A stretch of DNA of 64,000 nucleotides, from assembly GCF_000376845.1 (NCBI RefSeq), contig NZ_AQXY01000027.1:151673-215672 (forward strand), read 5' to 3'. This document shows positions 10,436 to 20,900 of the stretch, in pieces (within the stretch, counting starts at the first letter, position 1; every line of letters starts with the position of its first letter). A model generated the notes under the pieces. That model saw only the letters and a program-made list of their open reading frames with translations, was not told the DNA's origin and did no database searches. This DNA is from Thioalkalivibrio sp. ALE14. GTDB lineage: Bacteria; Pseudomonadota; Gammaproteobacteria; Ectothiorhodospirales; Ectothiorhodospiraceae. Both the position numbers and the translations under genes were made by a program.

Positions 10436-11083
10436 ATGGAAAACGTTCACCTGCCGATCCGCGTCGACCGCCGCGAACAGGGCAAGATCATTCAGCGCAT
10501 CGAACGCCTGGAAGGGGTGGAACTGGAATTCACCGATCTCGATGTCGGCGACTACCTGCTGCCCAATGGCGTCGTGGTCGAGCGCAAGTCCGCCACCGAC
10601 ATGGTGCTCAGCGTGGTCGACAAGACCCTGTGGGAAAACGCCGCCAAGCTCAAGGCCAACCACCAGCAGGTGGTCTACATCGTCGAAGGGGACCTGTACG
10701 AGCCGCGCTTCCATCAGCAGGCCCTGGACATCCACCGCGCCCTCGCCCACCTGACCATCGCCCTCGGCATCAGCGTGCTCCCCAGCCCGGATGCCGACAA
10801 CAGCGGCATGCTCATCTACCTGCTGGGCCTGAACGCCCAGGTCGAGCCGGATCCGGCCGACCGCCCGACCAAACCGGACACCCGGCGCAAGGCCGCCGAG
10901 TTCATCGTCAGCGGCCTGCCCGGCGTCGAGGCCGACCAGGCCCGCGACCTGCTGCGCGACATCGGCAGCGTGCGCGACATCATCAACGCCGACGCCGCCA
11001 CCCTCGCCCGGACCGACGGCCTCGACCCGGAACGCGCCGAACGCATCGAATCCGTCGTCACCTACGGCAGCCGCAACACCTGA
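10436..11083 (+). CDS. ERCC4 (XPF/Mus81-type) nuclease domain protein
   Basis: 215 residues. The ERCC4 core is visible: VDRRE near the N-terminus (residues 9-13), GDYLLPNG, then the catalytic V-ERK-x3-D motif (VVERKSATDM, residues 43-52). A C-terminal segment (about 150-215) looks like tandem helix-hairpin-helix elements, giving the XPF nuclease-(HhH)2 order without a helicase. Such stand-alone proteins are expected to cut branched or flap DNA. Start ATG 10436 with GGAG upstream. Divergent from the NAD-binding protein. Its neighbourhood 1 kb from recCBD fits a repair role, but that is inference. Confidence 0.87.
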   Translation: MENVHLPIRVDRREQGKIIQRIERLEGVELEFTDLDVGDYLLPNGVVVERKSATDMVLSVVDKTLWENAAKLKANHQQVVYIVEGDLYEPRFHQQALDIHRALAHLTIALGISVLPSPDADNSGMLIYLLGLNAQVEPDPADRPTKPDTRRKAAEFIVSGLPGVEADQARDLLRDIGSVRDIINADAATLARTDGLDPERAERIESVVTYGSRNT

Positions 11084-11117
11084 ACCCCCTCCCGAGCCCC
11101 CAGCCGAGCAGGCGCCC

Positions 11118-11148
11118 CCTGTAGGAGCCTGCTCGCAGGCGAAGCCCC
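11118..11148. repeat. REP-type palindrome
   Basis: gtaggagcctgctcgcaggc followed by gaagcccc; 5-bp stem gcctg/caggc (11127-11140). Same family as the elements around 26.7, 28.6, 29.6, 31.5 and 35.9 kb. The rest of 11084-11321 holds no gene. Confidence 0.7.
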
Positions 11149-11321
11149 TGCCCGCGCCCGCCGCCAGCAAGGCCGCCACAGGAAGACACGAAGGCCGGAA
11201 GAAAGCGGATGGGCTCGCCCTCGTGCGGGTGGCCCTACAGGCGCCGGAGCGCCGCGCTCGCCACGCCCGCCCACCGCGCCTGGTTCGCTTCGCAAAGGTG
11301 ACCCGAGCGCGGGCGCATCCA

Positions 11322-11723
11322 TTAGTCAGTCTTTCTCTGGACCAATTGAATGGGACCCGGGTAACGACCCACCTGGGCGTCGCTGGTCAGAAGCGTGTAC
11401 CCCTCCGTTTCTGCCTGGGCGACCCGAATGCGGTCGAATGGATCCTTGTGAATATCGGGCAAATGGGTGACCGCCAGGGTGTGCTGACCCGTGATCGCCA
11501 GCTCCTCGTACCCGTGCTCCAGCAGCTCGCGACGAAGGACATGGGGCTCGACAACGAAATCGCTGCGTCCCAGCCCGTGCTTGATCACGATTTCCCACAA
11601 GCTCGCTGCACTGAACGCAATCGCGTTACCCGGGTCCTGGATCAGATCGCGAGCGCGGGCGGGCAGTTTTGGGGAATCGGCCGCTGCCCAGAGCAGCAGG
11701 TGGGTATCAAGAAGCAGGTGCAT
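11322..11723 (-). CDS. vapC: PIN-domain toxin (VapC family)
   Basis: 133-residue PIN ribonuclease. The first acidic residue is in LLLDTHLLLWA, a conserved Glu in SAASLWEIVIKH, and a later acidic cluster in KDPFDRIRVAQA with LLTSDAQV near the C-terminus; together these form the metal site that cleaves RNA. The start ATG lies inside the end of the antitoxin gene (17-bp overlap), giving coupled translation. It matches the subgroup of PIN toxins paired with Phd/YefM antitoxins. Confidence 0.92.
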   Translation of the reverse strand: MHLLLDTHLLLWAAADSPKLPARARDLIQDPGNAIAFSAASLWEIVIKHGLGRSDFVVEPHVLRRELLEHGYEELAITGQHTLAVTHLPDIHKDPFDRIRVAQAETEGYTLLTSDAQVGRYPGPIQLVQRKTD

Positions 11724-11973
11724 TCGGCTTGTCACTCTGAAACAGCGCTGCGATCGCCTCTTCGCCCATCCGATCCAGATCGTCCGGAATCTCGAGCTGC
11801 CCTTTGAGGAAACCGATCCGGTCAGAAGCGGATTCCGCCGACGCCTCAATACGCGACAAACGCGCAATGGGCTTGCCCGCCCGGGCGATCACGACCGGCT
11901 CGCCCCGACTGACCTTCTCCAGTAGCCGGGAGAAGTGCGTCTTTGCTTCATGGATGTTGACCGTCTCGCTCAT
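11707..11973 (-). CDS. Phd/YefM-family antitoxin
   Basis: 88 residues. The N-terminal 50 residues (VNIHEAKTHFSRLLEKVSRGE, then VVIARAGKPIARL) are the Phd/YefM DNA-binding fold; the C-terminal acidic tail would block the downstream PIN toxin. First gene of the pair, probably autoregulated through the palindrome just upstream. Confidence 0.92.
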   Translation of the reverse strand: MSETVNIHEAKTHFSRLLEKVSRGEPVVIARAGKPIARLSRIEASAESASDRIGFLKGQLEIPDDLDRMGEEAIAALFQSDKPNAPAS

Positions 11974-11986
11974 AACGCCCCACCAG

Positions 11987-12012
11987 GGTTAGTCCGATTG
12001 TTCAGACTAATC
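11987..12012. promoter_or_regulatory. candidate antitoxin operator palindrome
   Basis: ttagtc / gactaa, a perfect 6-bp inverted repeat with a 10-bp spacer (extended by one further pair), 14 bp upstream of the Phd-type antitoxin start. Position fits autoregulation by the antitoxin-toxin complex; binding not shown. Confidence 0.4.
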
Positions 12013-12087
12013 CATCAGGAGCGCACTCGCCCTTCCTTGCCTCGCAAACCCGAGGGCACGACCGAAGGTACGGCGAATCGCCCAGCA

Positions 12088-12178
12088 CCGTAGGATGCGA
12101 TGAGCCCAGCGAATCGCATCATGAGGCGGTCGGTGTCCCGTGAACGGTGCGTTTCGCGAAGCTCAACACACCCTACGG
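12088..12178. repeat. intergenic palindromic repeat overlapping the recD stop
   Basis: Bounded by a perfect 7-bp inverted repeat ccgtagg/cctacgg (12088-12094, 12172-12178). Inside is a perfect 8-bp hairpin gatgcgat/atcgcatc (12094-12101, 12113-12120) and a second arm ggtgcgttt...aacacacc. This CGTAGGGTGCG-type repeat is common between genes in proteobacteria. Its right end covers the last bases of recD. Confidence 0.65.
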
Positions 12179-14281
12179 GAAGTCACGCAGCCACCGGCGC
12201 AAGCCACCGCTGCGGCGGATCTGGCGCTGGCTGGCGGCGGCCAGGGTGCCCGCGCGCGGCTCCAGCAGGCTGAACCAGCGGCTGGCGCGGGTAATGGCGG
12301 TGTAAGCCAACTCGCGGGTCAGGATCGGGCTGTCCGCCTCCGGCAGCACCAGAGCCACGTGCTCGAACTCCGAACCCTGCGCCTTGTGCACGGTCAGGGC
12401 GAACGCGGTCTCGACCGCCTCCAGGCGATTGGGCAGCACCCAGCGCACCCGATCCTCCCCGGCGAGGAAAGCGACCCGCAGCACCGGCGGCTCCCCGTCC
12501 TCGTGAATATCCGTACCCACCTCGGGCTCGCCGCGCGCCAGCCAGGCCGGGACGGCCAGGGCGATGCCAATATCGCCGTTGATCAGCCCCAGTGCGTAGT
12601 CATTACGAGTAACGATCACCGGCCGCCCCTCGAACCACGACCCATGCCCCTCCAACCCGCCGCTACCGCCGGCATCCGCCTCCAGCAACCCGCGCGCCTG
12701 CAGCGCCGCGGCGATGCGGCGGTTCAGCGTCTCCAGCCCCCAGGGCCCACGGCGCACCGCGCACAGGAGCTGGAAGCGCCCGTGGGCCGCCAGCACGTCC
12801 CGCGCCCAGTCCTCCCAGGCCGCGCGCGGCGCCGCCGGGGCCGGCCGGGCCGCGCGCAGACCCTGCAGATACCCGGAATAGCCAACCGCCTCGCCCTCCG
12901 GCGTGTCCGTGCGCCCGTCCACCGCGAGTTTCACCAAGGCCGGGTCCTCGGGACCGGCAAGCACGCTCTGCAGGACGGCATCGTCCCCGCCCGCTCCGCT
13001 CGACGCCTCGCCCGCGTTCACGGCGGCCGCCAGTCGCCCGATCCCGCTGTCGGCGCCGAAGCGGTGGCTCTGGCGCAGCATCACGATGTGCTGGTCCAGC
13101 GCCTGGCCATTGGCATCCTGCATGGCCTGCGGCACGGTCATCCCGGTCACGGCCTCCAGCCACTCCCCGGTCCCGGGGGTGTAATGCCCGCCCGCAGCGC
13201 GATGGCACAGCTCGCCCAGCACCGCGCCGGCCTCCACCGACGCCAGCTGGTCGCGGTCCCCCAGCAGGATCAGGCGCGCCGTGCGCGGCACGGCCTCGAC
13301 CAGGCTGGCCATCAGCTCCAGGTCGATCATCGAGGCCTCGTCCACCACCAGCACGTCCACCGCCAGGGGATTCCGCACCCCGTGGCGAAAGTGCCGGGTG
13401 TCCGGCCGCGCCCCCAGCAGGCGGTGTACCGTCACCACCTCCGCCGGCAGATTTCGCCGCAGCGCATCGCCGTCCGGAAGCGTTTCCAGCCCCAGGCGGT
13501 CCAGCGCCCCGCTGACCGAGGCATTCAGGCGCGCCGCCGCCTTGCCGGTGGGCGCGGCCAGACGGATCCGCAGCGGGTCTTCCGGCCCCTGCAGGCCCTG
13601 CAGCAGCGCGAGCAGCCGCAGCACCGTGGTCGTCTTGCCGGTACCCGGCCCGCCGGTAATCACGCTGAAACCGGAACCGGCGGCCAGGGCACAGGCCAGG
13701 CGCTGCCAGTCCGGGTCGGCGGTCGCATCGGCCGGCACGCCGAACAGGCGATCCAGCCAGCCGCGCGCCGCGTCCACCTCCAGCGCATCCTGCCAGGCGT
13801 CGCGGTCCTCAAGCCGCGCGCGGATCGCCTGTCCGATGCGGCGCTCGGCCTCCCAGTAACGGCGCAGATAGACCTGCCCTCCGGTGAACACCAGCGGCGT
13901 CGTACCCGCCTCGCCCGGTCCGGCCAGGACACTTCCGTCCAGGGCCTGCGCCACCTGCTCGGCGGACACCCCCTGCAGGACCACCGAAGGCCGCGGCGGT
14001 GGCTGCGAACCCGGCGGCCCCTCCGGCGGGAGCGCCAGCGTGGCATCGGGCGTCTCCAGCAACGCCCCCAGCTCCAGGCACACATGGCCGCGCCCGACCT
14101 GGTGGCTGGCCAGCGCCACCAGTAGCAGGGCCAGCGGCGATGCCTCCGGGGCCTGCTCGTGCAGGAAGCGCACCAGGGCCCGGTCCACGCCGCGCAGCCA
14201 GCCGGCCGACTCCCACTCGCCCAGAAGGCCCATCAAGGCCTCCACTGACGCCAGGGCCCCGGTATGCGTACCCGCGCTCAT
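12173..14281 (-). CDS. recD: exodeoxyribonuclease V alpha subunit
   Basis: Fast 5'-3' helicase motor of RecBCD, which processes double-strand ends for recombination. 702 residues. Walker A GGPGTGKTTT at 210-219, Walker B region VDVLVVDEASMIDL, QLASVEAG motif III, and the C-terminal UvrD-like motif LTVHKAQGSEFEHVALVLP with YTAITRA. Last gene of the operon; its ATG overlaps the recB stop (ATGA). Length is slightly above E. coli RecD (608 aa). Confidence 0.97.
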   Translation of the reverse strand: MSAGTHTGALASVEALMGLLGEWESAGWLRGVDRALVRFLHEQAPEASPLALLLVALASHQVGRGHVCLELGALLETPDATLALPPEGPPGSQPPPRPSVVLQGVSAEQVAQALDGSVLAGPGEAGTTPLVFTGGQVYLRRYWEAERRIGQAIRARLEDRDAWQDALEVDAARGWLDRLFGVPADATADPDWQRLACALAAGSGFSVITGGPGTGKTTTVLRLLALLQGLQGPEDPLRIRLAAPTGKAAARLNASVSGALDRLGLETLPDGDALRRNLPAEVVTVHRLLGARPDTRHFRHGVRNPLAVDVLVVDEASMIDLELMASLVEAVPRTARLILLGDRDQLASVEAGAVLGELCHRAAGGHYTPGTGEWLEAVTGMTVPQAMQDANGQALDQHIVMLRQSHRFGADSGIGRLAAAVNAGEASSGAGGDDAVLQSVLAGPEDPALVKLAVDGRTDTPEGEAVGYSGYLQGLRAARPAPAAPRAAWEDWARDVLAAHGRFQLLCAVRRGPWGLETLNRRIAAALQARGLLEADAGGSGGLEGHGSWFEGRPVIVTRNDYALGLINGDIGIALAVPAWLARGEPEVGTDIHEDGEPPVLRVAFLAGEDRVRWVLPNRLEAVETAFALTVHKAQGSEFEHVALVLPEADSPILTRELAYTAITRASRWFSLLEPRAGTLAAASQRQIRRSGGLRRWLRDFP

Positions 14282-17200
14282 GCCACGTCCTCCCGGTCGA
14301 CGCCCAGCTTCATCCAGCGATCCAGCTGTTCGATCAACGCGCGCGGCGGGCAGTGATGGAAGACCCCGTGGCCGGGCGCATCCACGCCGCGCAGGAACAG
14401 GTACACCCCGCCCCCCATGTGCCGGTCGTAGTCATAGCCCGGCAGCCGCGCGCCCAGTTGGCGATGCAGCGCCAGGGTGTAGAGCACCAGTTGCAGGTCA
14501 TAGCGGTGTTCCAGTACCGCCGCGCGCAGGCGTTCCGGGCTATAGGCCTGCGCCGAAGTCCCCAGCCAGTTGGACTTGTAGTCCGCCACGTAATAACGCC
14601 CGTCCTGCTCGAAGACCAGGTCCACGAAGCCCTTCAGCATCCCGTTCAGCGTCACGTCCCCGACCGGCGGGCGCGGCTGCCCCGGCAGGATCTGCGCCCG
14701 TACCGCCTGGTCCAGATCCGCCGCCTTCAGCTGCTGCGCCGGATACAGGAACTCCAGCTCCGGCTGATAGGTGGTCAGCCCGCCCAGGGTGAACGCCCCG
14801 CCGTCCTCCAGCGGGAATCCGGCCGTCAGCAACTGCTGCATCCAGTCCGCGACGACCGCCGACCACTCGCCCCAGCCCCGGCGCTCGCAGCGAGTCGCCA
14901 CCTCCTGCGTCAGGCGTTCCGGGTGCGTCACCTGCGCGGCGAGTCCCTGCTCCGCCGCCCACTCCAGCAGGCCGTGAAGGAAGGTGCCGGGCCCGGGCCC
15001 GCGCGGGAAGGCGTGCAGCCCGCTAGCCGCGCGTGGCTCGGGCTCGGGGAGGTCCATCGGCTCGCGGCTCGCATCCGCGACGCCCTCACGCAGCACGTCC
15101 TCGCGCGCCGAGTCGGGGGCGACCGGCGCCACGCCCTCGTCGTGCGCGGCAATCGCGCTGTAGCTGGCGACCCACCAGCGCTCGAAGCGCCGCACCGGCG
15201 GCACCCGTGCCGGGCCGGTGGCCGGGGCATCGGTGCCCATCCGCGCAACCGCGTCACGAACCTCCGGCAAAGGGCCCACATGGATCGCCGGCTCGTCGCC
15301 GGCCGCCGTGCGCAGCGCCGCCTCCAGCCCGCCATCCTCCACGCCCGCGGGGCCGGCCAGCAGATACCCCGCCGCGGTCTGGTCGAAGTGGTTCCTCTTG
15401 CTCCTTCCCGAGACGATCGGCGCAATCCCCAGCCAGCAGGCATGCCGCGCCCGCGTCATGCCCACATACAGCAGGCGCAGGTCTTCGGCCAGGCGCTCGC
15501 GCTCGGCCCGGTCATACACCTCGTTGTCCATATGGAACACCCAGCGCGCCCCGCCCTGCGGCGGATGGTCGCGCCAGGGCACGTCCTTCTTCGCGTCCGT
15601 GGGCCGGAAGTTGCAGGCAAACGGCAGGAACACCAGCGGATACTCCAGCCCCTTGGACTTGTGCAGGGTCACGACCTTGACCAGGTCCTCGTCGCTCTCC
15701 AGCCGCAGGATCTGCTCCTCGCCAGTCTCGCCCTCGCCGTCCCGGTGCTCCGTCAGGTGCCGGATCAGGGCCTGCTCGCCGTCCAGTTCCGCCGCCGCCT
15801 GCTGCAGCAACTCGCTCAAGTGCAGCAGGTTGGTCAGCGCGCGCTCGCCCTCCGCCGTGGCGCGCAGGCGTCGGGGCACCTCGAAGTCGTGCAGCAGCCG
15901 CCGCAGCATCGGCAGCACTCCGCGCGTCTGCCACAGGCGCCGGTAGTCGCGGAACTGCTCGACCCGCGCCTCCCAGGCCAGCTCGTCCACCGTCAGCCGG
16001 TGCAGCTCGGCCAGCGACTGCCCCAGCGTCGCGGTCGCCAGCGCCGCACGCAGCAGGCGCTCGCTGGTCGGCTCGGCGCAGGCGCGCAGCCAGCGCAGCA
16101 GGTCCCCCGCCTCGTCGGTCGCATACACCGACTCGCGATCCGACAGGTACACGCTGCGCACGCCGCGCCGGCGCAGCTCGGCGCGGATCGCATCGGCCTC
16201 CGCGCGCCCGCGCACCAGCACCGCCATGTCGCGCGGCCGTACCCCGGTCAGTTCCGCCCCCTTGCGGAAGCCACAGCTTCCGGCCGAACCACCGTTCAGC
16301 AATTCCACCATGTGGCTGGTGCAGGCCTGCGCCATGCGCTCGCGATAGGCGCCCTTGGGCACCGGCTCGCCGGGATCAAAGCACCACAGCGTGACCGCCG
16401 GCACCGCCTGGCCATCCTGTTCGAAGGCCTCCTCGCGCCCGTTGGCGGTGACCGGCACGAACGGCAGCGGATTGTCCGCGCCCGCGCGGAACAGGAATGC
16501 CCCGTCCGCCCAGCCCTCGGCATGCTCGAACAGGCGGTTCACACCATCCACCAGCGCCTCGGTGGAACGGAAGTTGCGCTCCAGGGTGTAGTGGCGCCCG
16601 GCGGTGGCCGTGCGCGCCGCGAGGTAGGTATGGATGTCCGCGCCGCGAAAGCCGTAGATCGACTGCTTGGGGTCACCGATCAGCAGCACGCCGAGGTCGC
16701 GCGGGTTCTCGTCGATGCGATAGACGCGCTGGAAGATGCGGTACTGCACCGGGTCGGTGTCCTGGAATTCGTCTACCAGCGCCACCGGGAACTGGGCACG
16801 CAGGGTCGCGGCCAGGTGATCGCCACCGGGGCCGTCCAGGGCGTCGCGCAGCCGGGTCAGAAGGTCCTGGAACCCCATCTGCGCGCGCTGGCGCTGGGCC
16901 TGGCGAAAGCGCACATCCACCTGCTGCGCCGCCGCCTGCAGCAGGCGCTCGCGGTCGTCCACGCAGACCTCGGCGTGATCGTCGAGCGCCGCGAAGGCCG
17001 GATGCAGATCTTCGGGCAGTGCCTGGCCGTCCTTCAGCCGGTCCTGCATCCCGGCCGCGCTGAAGCGCACCAGCGGCGAGTCCCCGGAGATCCCTGATGG
17101 GCGCAGGGCGCCCGGCTCCTCGGCCCATTCGTGCATCGAGGCCAGCAGCTTCTCCGGGTTGCTGTACTTGCCGGCGTGGAGCACCGTCCCGCGCAAGCCC

Positions 17201-17970
17201 GCGAACTGCTCGCTGATCGCGTCGAAGTCCCCGCGCCAGGGCCGCTTCATCGCCTCCAGCCGCGCCAGCTTGTCACCCAGCGCGGCCGCCAGCCCCTCCG
17301 GCGTCTCCAGCTCCGCGTCCGCCGCATCCGCAGGCAGATGCCCGACCAGCGGCCGGATCTTCTGAAGCAGGGTTTCGGGGTCGGAGCCGAAGGCGTTGCG
17401 CAGCAAACCGAGCTGCGCCGGCGGCTGCGGGTAGACGAAGCGGCGCCAGTAATCGCGCGCCGCCTCGGCCAGCAGCTCCTGCTGGTCGCTCGCCAGATCC
17501 TGGGTGAACAGGCTCCCGCTGTCGAAGGCGTGTTCGCGCAGCATGCGGTAGCACCAGCCGTGGATGGTGGAGACCGCGGCCTCGTCCATCCACTCCGCCG
17601 CCAGCTCCAGCCGGCGCGCCGCACCCGGGCGTTCCGCCTCGGCGTATTCGCCGCGCAACTGCTTGTGGATGTCCTGCACACCCGGCACCGCATCCGGATC
17701 GTCCGCGCGGAAGACCCGCGCCGCGACCGCCAGCGCATCGCGGATACGCTCGCGCAGTTCCTGGGTCGCGGCCTCGGTGAAGGTCATCACCAGGATCTGC
17801 GGCGGCGTCAGGGCGTCGGTGCCCTCGGGCAGCCCGCCGTGTCCGAGCACCAGGCGCAGGTACAGCGCGGCAATGGTGTAGGTCTTACCGGTACCGGCGC
17901 TCGCCTCGATCAGGCGACTGCCATGCAGGGGCAACCCCAGCAGGTCCAGCTTTTGGGCGGTGGCACTCAT
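14278..17970 (-). CDS. recB: exodeoxyribonuclease V beta subunit
   Basis: 3'-5' helicase and the nuclease of RecBCD, which also loads RecA after Chi. 1230 residues. UvrD/REP helicase motifs start with EASAGTGKT (22-30); later VDEFQDTDPVQY, NFRSTEALV and VTLHKSKGLEYPLVFLP. The C-terminal nuclease domain retains GFVDLVFEQDGRYYVADYKSNW (DYK near 1131-1133), the catalytic Asp-Lys pair. Length is close to the family norm (about 1180). Start and stop overlap recC and recD by four bases each. Confidence 0.97.
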   Translation of the reverse strand: MSATAQKLDLLGLPLHGSRLIEASAGTGKTYTIAALYLRLVLGHGGLPEGTDALTPPQILVMTFTEAATQELRERIRDALAVAARVFRADDPDAVPGVQDIHKQLRGEYAEAERPGAARRLELAAEWMDEAAVSTIHGWCYRMLREHAFDSGSLFTQDLASDQQELLAEAARDYWRRFVYPQPPAQLGLLRNAFGSDPETLLQKIRPLVGHLPADAADAELETPEGLAAALGDKLARLEAMKRPWRGDFDAISEQFAGLRGTVLHAGKYSNPEKLLASMHEWAEEPGALRPSGISGDSPLVRFSAAGMQDRLKDGQALPEDLHPAFAALDDHAEVCVDDRERLLQAAAQQVDVRFRQAQRQRAQMGFQDLLTRLRDALDGPGGDHLAATLRAQFPVALVDEFQDTDPVQYRIFQRVYRIDENPRDLGVLLIGDPKQSIYGFRGADIHTYLAARTATAGRHYTLERNFRSTEALVDGVNRLFEHAEGWADGAFLFRAGADNPLPFVPVTANGREEAFEQDGQAVPAVTLWCFDPGEPVPKGAYRERMAQACTSHMVELLNGGSAGSCGFRKGAELTGVRPRDMAVLVRGRAEADAIRAELRRRGVRSVYLSDRESVYATDEAGDLLRWLRACAEPTSERLLRAALATATLGQSLAELHRLTVDELAWEARVEQFRDYRRLWQTRGVLPMLRRLLHDFEVPRRLRATAEGERALTNLLHLSELLQQAAAELDGEQALIRHLTEHRDGEGETGEEQILRLESDEDLVKVVTLHKSKGLEYPLVFLPFACNFRPTDAKKDVPWRDHPPQGGARWVFHMDNEVYDRAERERLAEDLRLLYVGMTRARHACWLGIAPIVSGRSKRNHFDQTAAGYLLAGPAGVEDGGLEAALRTAAGDEPAIHVGPLPEVRDAVARMGTDAPATGPARVPPVRRFERWWVASYSAIAAHDEGVAPVAPDSAREDVLREGVADASREPMDLPEPEPRAASGLHAFPRGPGPGTFLHGLLEWAAEQGLAAQVTHPERLTQEVATRCERRGWGEWSAVVADWMQQLLTAGFPLEDGGAFTLGGLTTYQPELEFLYPAQQLKAADLDQAVRAQILPGQPRPPVGDVTLNGMLKGFVDLVFEQDGRYYVADYKSNWLGTSAQAYSPERLRAAVLEHRYDLQLVLYTLALHRQLGARLPGYDYDRHMGGGVYLFLRGVDAPGHGVFHHCPPRALIEQLDRWMKLGVDREDVA

Positions 17971-20900
17971 TCGGAAGACTCCGCCTGGTTCACCACGAAA
18001 AACACCGGCCGGTAGACACGGTCACGCCAGAAGCCGAAGTCCGGATCGTCCAGCAACGTCTCCGGGTCCGGCCAGGCGCGGGCCAGCGCCGGGCTGCGCG
18101 ACCACTCGCCGGGCGCGTAGTCGTTCCCGCGCAGTGTCTTGACCGCCTCGTCATACGGGTCCTTCGATGCCTCCTCCGCCTCCAGCCAGGCAAAGGCGGC
18201 GCCGCAGGCCAGCGGCAGCGGGCGCTCCTGCCCGGCCGCCCAGGCCTCCAGCAGCGTGCCCAGCAGCTCCTCCGCCAGGCCCGGCTCCAGTCCGGGGAGG
18301 GTCAGGCGCGTGTCCAGCGCGACCAGCTCGGAGCCCACACCACCCTCGCCGGCGTTGGCCAGCAGATGCATCACCCAGGGTGCCATCAGCTTGTCGTAGC
18401 GCCACTTCCTGCCATTGGCAATGCGGCTCGCGGTGTAGTCCAGGCAGATGCGCGCCTGCCCGTCGCTGCGCAGTGCGGACGGCACGGCCTCCAGGCCCCA
18501 GTGCGCGTGCTCCAGGCGTAGCGGACGCCCCGCCTTCAGCCGGTCGGGGTACAACGCGAGGCGCTCGCCGATCCGCTCCAGCAGCCGCGCGGCCTCGTCC
18601 ACCATCGCACCGCGTTCCAGCTCGCCTGCCGCCCCCAGCGGCAGCCGGCCCGCGCGCTGCAGGCGCGCCGACTCGGCCTCCAGGATCTCCGGCCAGGCCG
18701 CCGCGTCGTCGGTCGTCTCCAGCGCGGCCGCGACCAGCTGCTGGCGCACCTGCCACTGCTCCAGCCCGGCCAGGCCGAACGGCTCCAGGTCGTCGCCGGC
18801 GGCTTCCTCCTCGTCGAAGAACACCCCCAGGCGATAGCGGAAGAACGCCTCCACCGGGAAGCGCAGAAAGCGCGTCAGGGCCTCCGGCGCCACCGCGCGC
18901 GGCTCGCGCTCGGCATCCAGCAGCGGCACCGGCTCGGGTGCGCCTGCGGCATCCGCCGCCGGGACCGGGTCCGGGTCGTGCACGGCCTCCCATTCCCGGG
19001 CGTAGGTGTAATGCCGATCGTCGCCCCCCGCCGGGAAGTTCACCGGCGAGAACGGCTGCAGCGGATGCCAGGTTGTGAGGTGGTCCACCAGGGCCGGACC
19101 GGCCTCCGGCCCGTCGAAACCGGTCAGGCCCCACCCGGCGGCCAGATGGTCGCGCAGCTGGCCGACCAGCACCGACGGCGGGCGCGGCTCGTTGTCGCGC
19201 ACATGCCGCCCCACCCAGCTCACATGCAGCTGCCGCCGGGCCGAGAGCAGCGCCTCCAGGAACAGGTAGCGGTCATCCTCGCGGCGCGAGCGATCGCCCG
19301 GGCGGTAGTCCTGCGCCATCAGGTCGAAATCCACCGGGGTCGGGCTGCGCGGATAGTCGCCGTCGTTCATCCCCAGCAGGCAGACCACCTGGAACGGGAT
19401 CGCCCGCATCGGCATCAGGGTGCAGAAATTCACCTGCCCGGCCAGGAAGCGCTGACCCACCCCGGAATCGTCCTGGCTGGCCAGCCACTGTTCGCGCACC
19501 ACCGCCAGCGGCAGCGCCTCTTCCAGCCCGGCCGCCGCGCAATCCTCCCGCCACTGGTCCAGGGCCTCGCCCAGCTGCTCCAGGGTGAACAATTCCGCGT
19601 CGGTCTCGGCGGCGAAGAACTTGTCCAGCAGCCCGCCCAGGTGCGTGGCCCAGTCCTCCGGCGCGCGCGTTTGGCGCAGCCAGCCCCAGGCCTCCTCCAG
19701 CGCCGTAATCAGGGCCTCCAGCGGCCCCAGCAGCGCGGCGCTCAGCCCGCCAATCTCGTCATACGGCTCCAGCCCCTGCCAGGGACCCTGGTCGCCCAGC
19801 GCATACCCCAGCAGCATCCGTCGTAGGCCGAAGCGCCAGGTGTTCTGCTCCAGCCCCTCCGGCAGGCCCAGTCCGGCCCGCTGCGCGGCATCGAGCCCCC
19901 AGCGCACGCCCGACCCTTCGGCCCAGTGATGCAGCTGGCCCAGGTCCTCCTCCGCGATCCCGAAGCGCCGGCGCACCGCCGGCACGTCCAGCAGATCCAG
20001 CAGCTCGCTGACGCCCATCCGGCTCTCCGGCAGCGACAGCAACTGCTCCAGCGCGATCAGTACCGGGTCACGCCCACGCGGCCCCTGGTCCGACAGCGTG
20101 TACGGGATAAAGCGCGGATCGTCGGTCTCGGGCTGGCCGAACACCGCCTCGATGTGTGGGGCGTACTGGTCGATGTCCGGCACCATCACGATCACGTCGC
20201 GCGGGCGCAGCGCGGGGTCGCGCTCGAAGTGGTCCAGCAGGCGGTCGTGCAGTAGCTCCACCTCGCGCAGCGGGCTGTGTGCGACATGGAACTGGATGGA
20301 ACGATCCGCCGCCGGGACCGCGGGCCAGGTCTCCCGGGTCTCGGCGAGTGGGCGCAGCTCGCGGATGTCCTCCTGCAACTGGTGCAGCAGGCAGTCCTCC
20401 GGTCCGCGCATCCCGTGCGGCTCGAAGACATCCACCCGTTCCCAGTCCAGCGTGCACAACACCCGGCCGTAGTGTTCCGGGTCGTCGTGTTCGTCCAGCA
20501 GCCCGATATAGTCGCGGCCCTGCTTGCCCCAGGCCGCCAGCAGCGGGTGGGCATGATTGTGCAGCTCGGCCTCGTCCAGGGCCTCCGGCATGCCCGCCTT
20601 GCGTGCCTGGCGCCGGCGCGTGGCACGCAGCAGGTCCTTGTCGGCCACGATGTCGGCCCAGTAGTAGGCGCAGGGGTTGTGCACGCAGACCAGCACCTGG
20701 CAAAAGCGCGCCAGCCCCTCCAGCGCCTCCAGGATCTGCCCGGGCAGCGAGGAAATCCCGAACACGATGATCCGCCGGGGCAAGCCCGGGGGCCGGCGCT
20801 CCAGCGTGCGCACCATCTCCATGTAGCGCGCGTGTACCGCGGAACGGCTCACGCCTTCCTGCGCGACGCCGATATCCGCCTGCAGCAGGCGCCACAGTTC

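Noticed and set aside
13999..17097. Very long open frame on the plus strand opposite recB and recD
   Set aside because: GC-rich codon bias of recB/recD leaves the complementary frame open; its sequence is low-complexity Arg/Pro/Gln-rich with no family resemblance.
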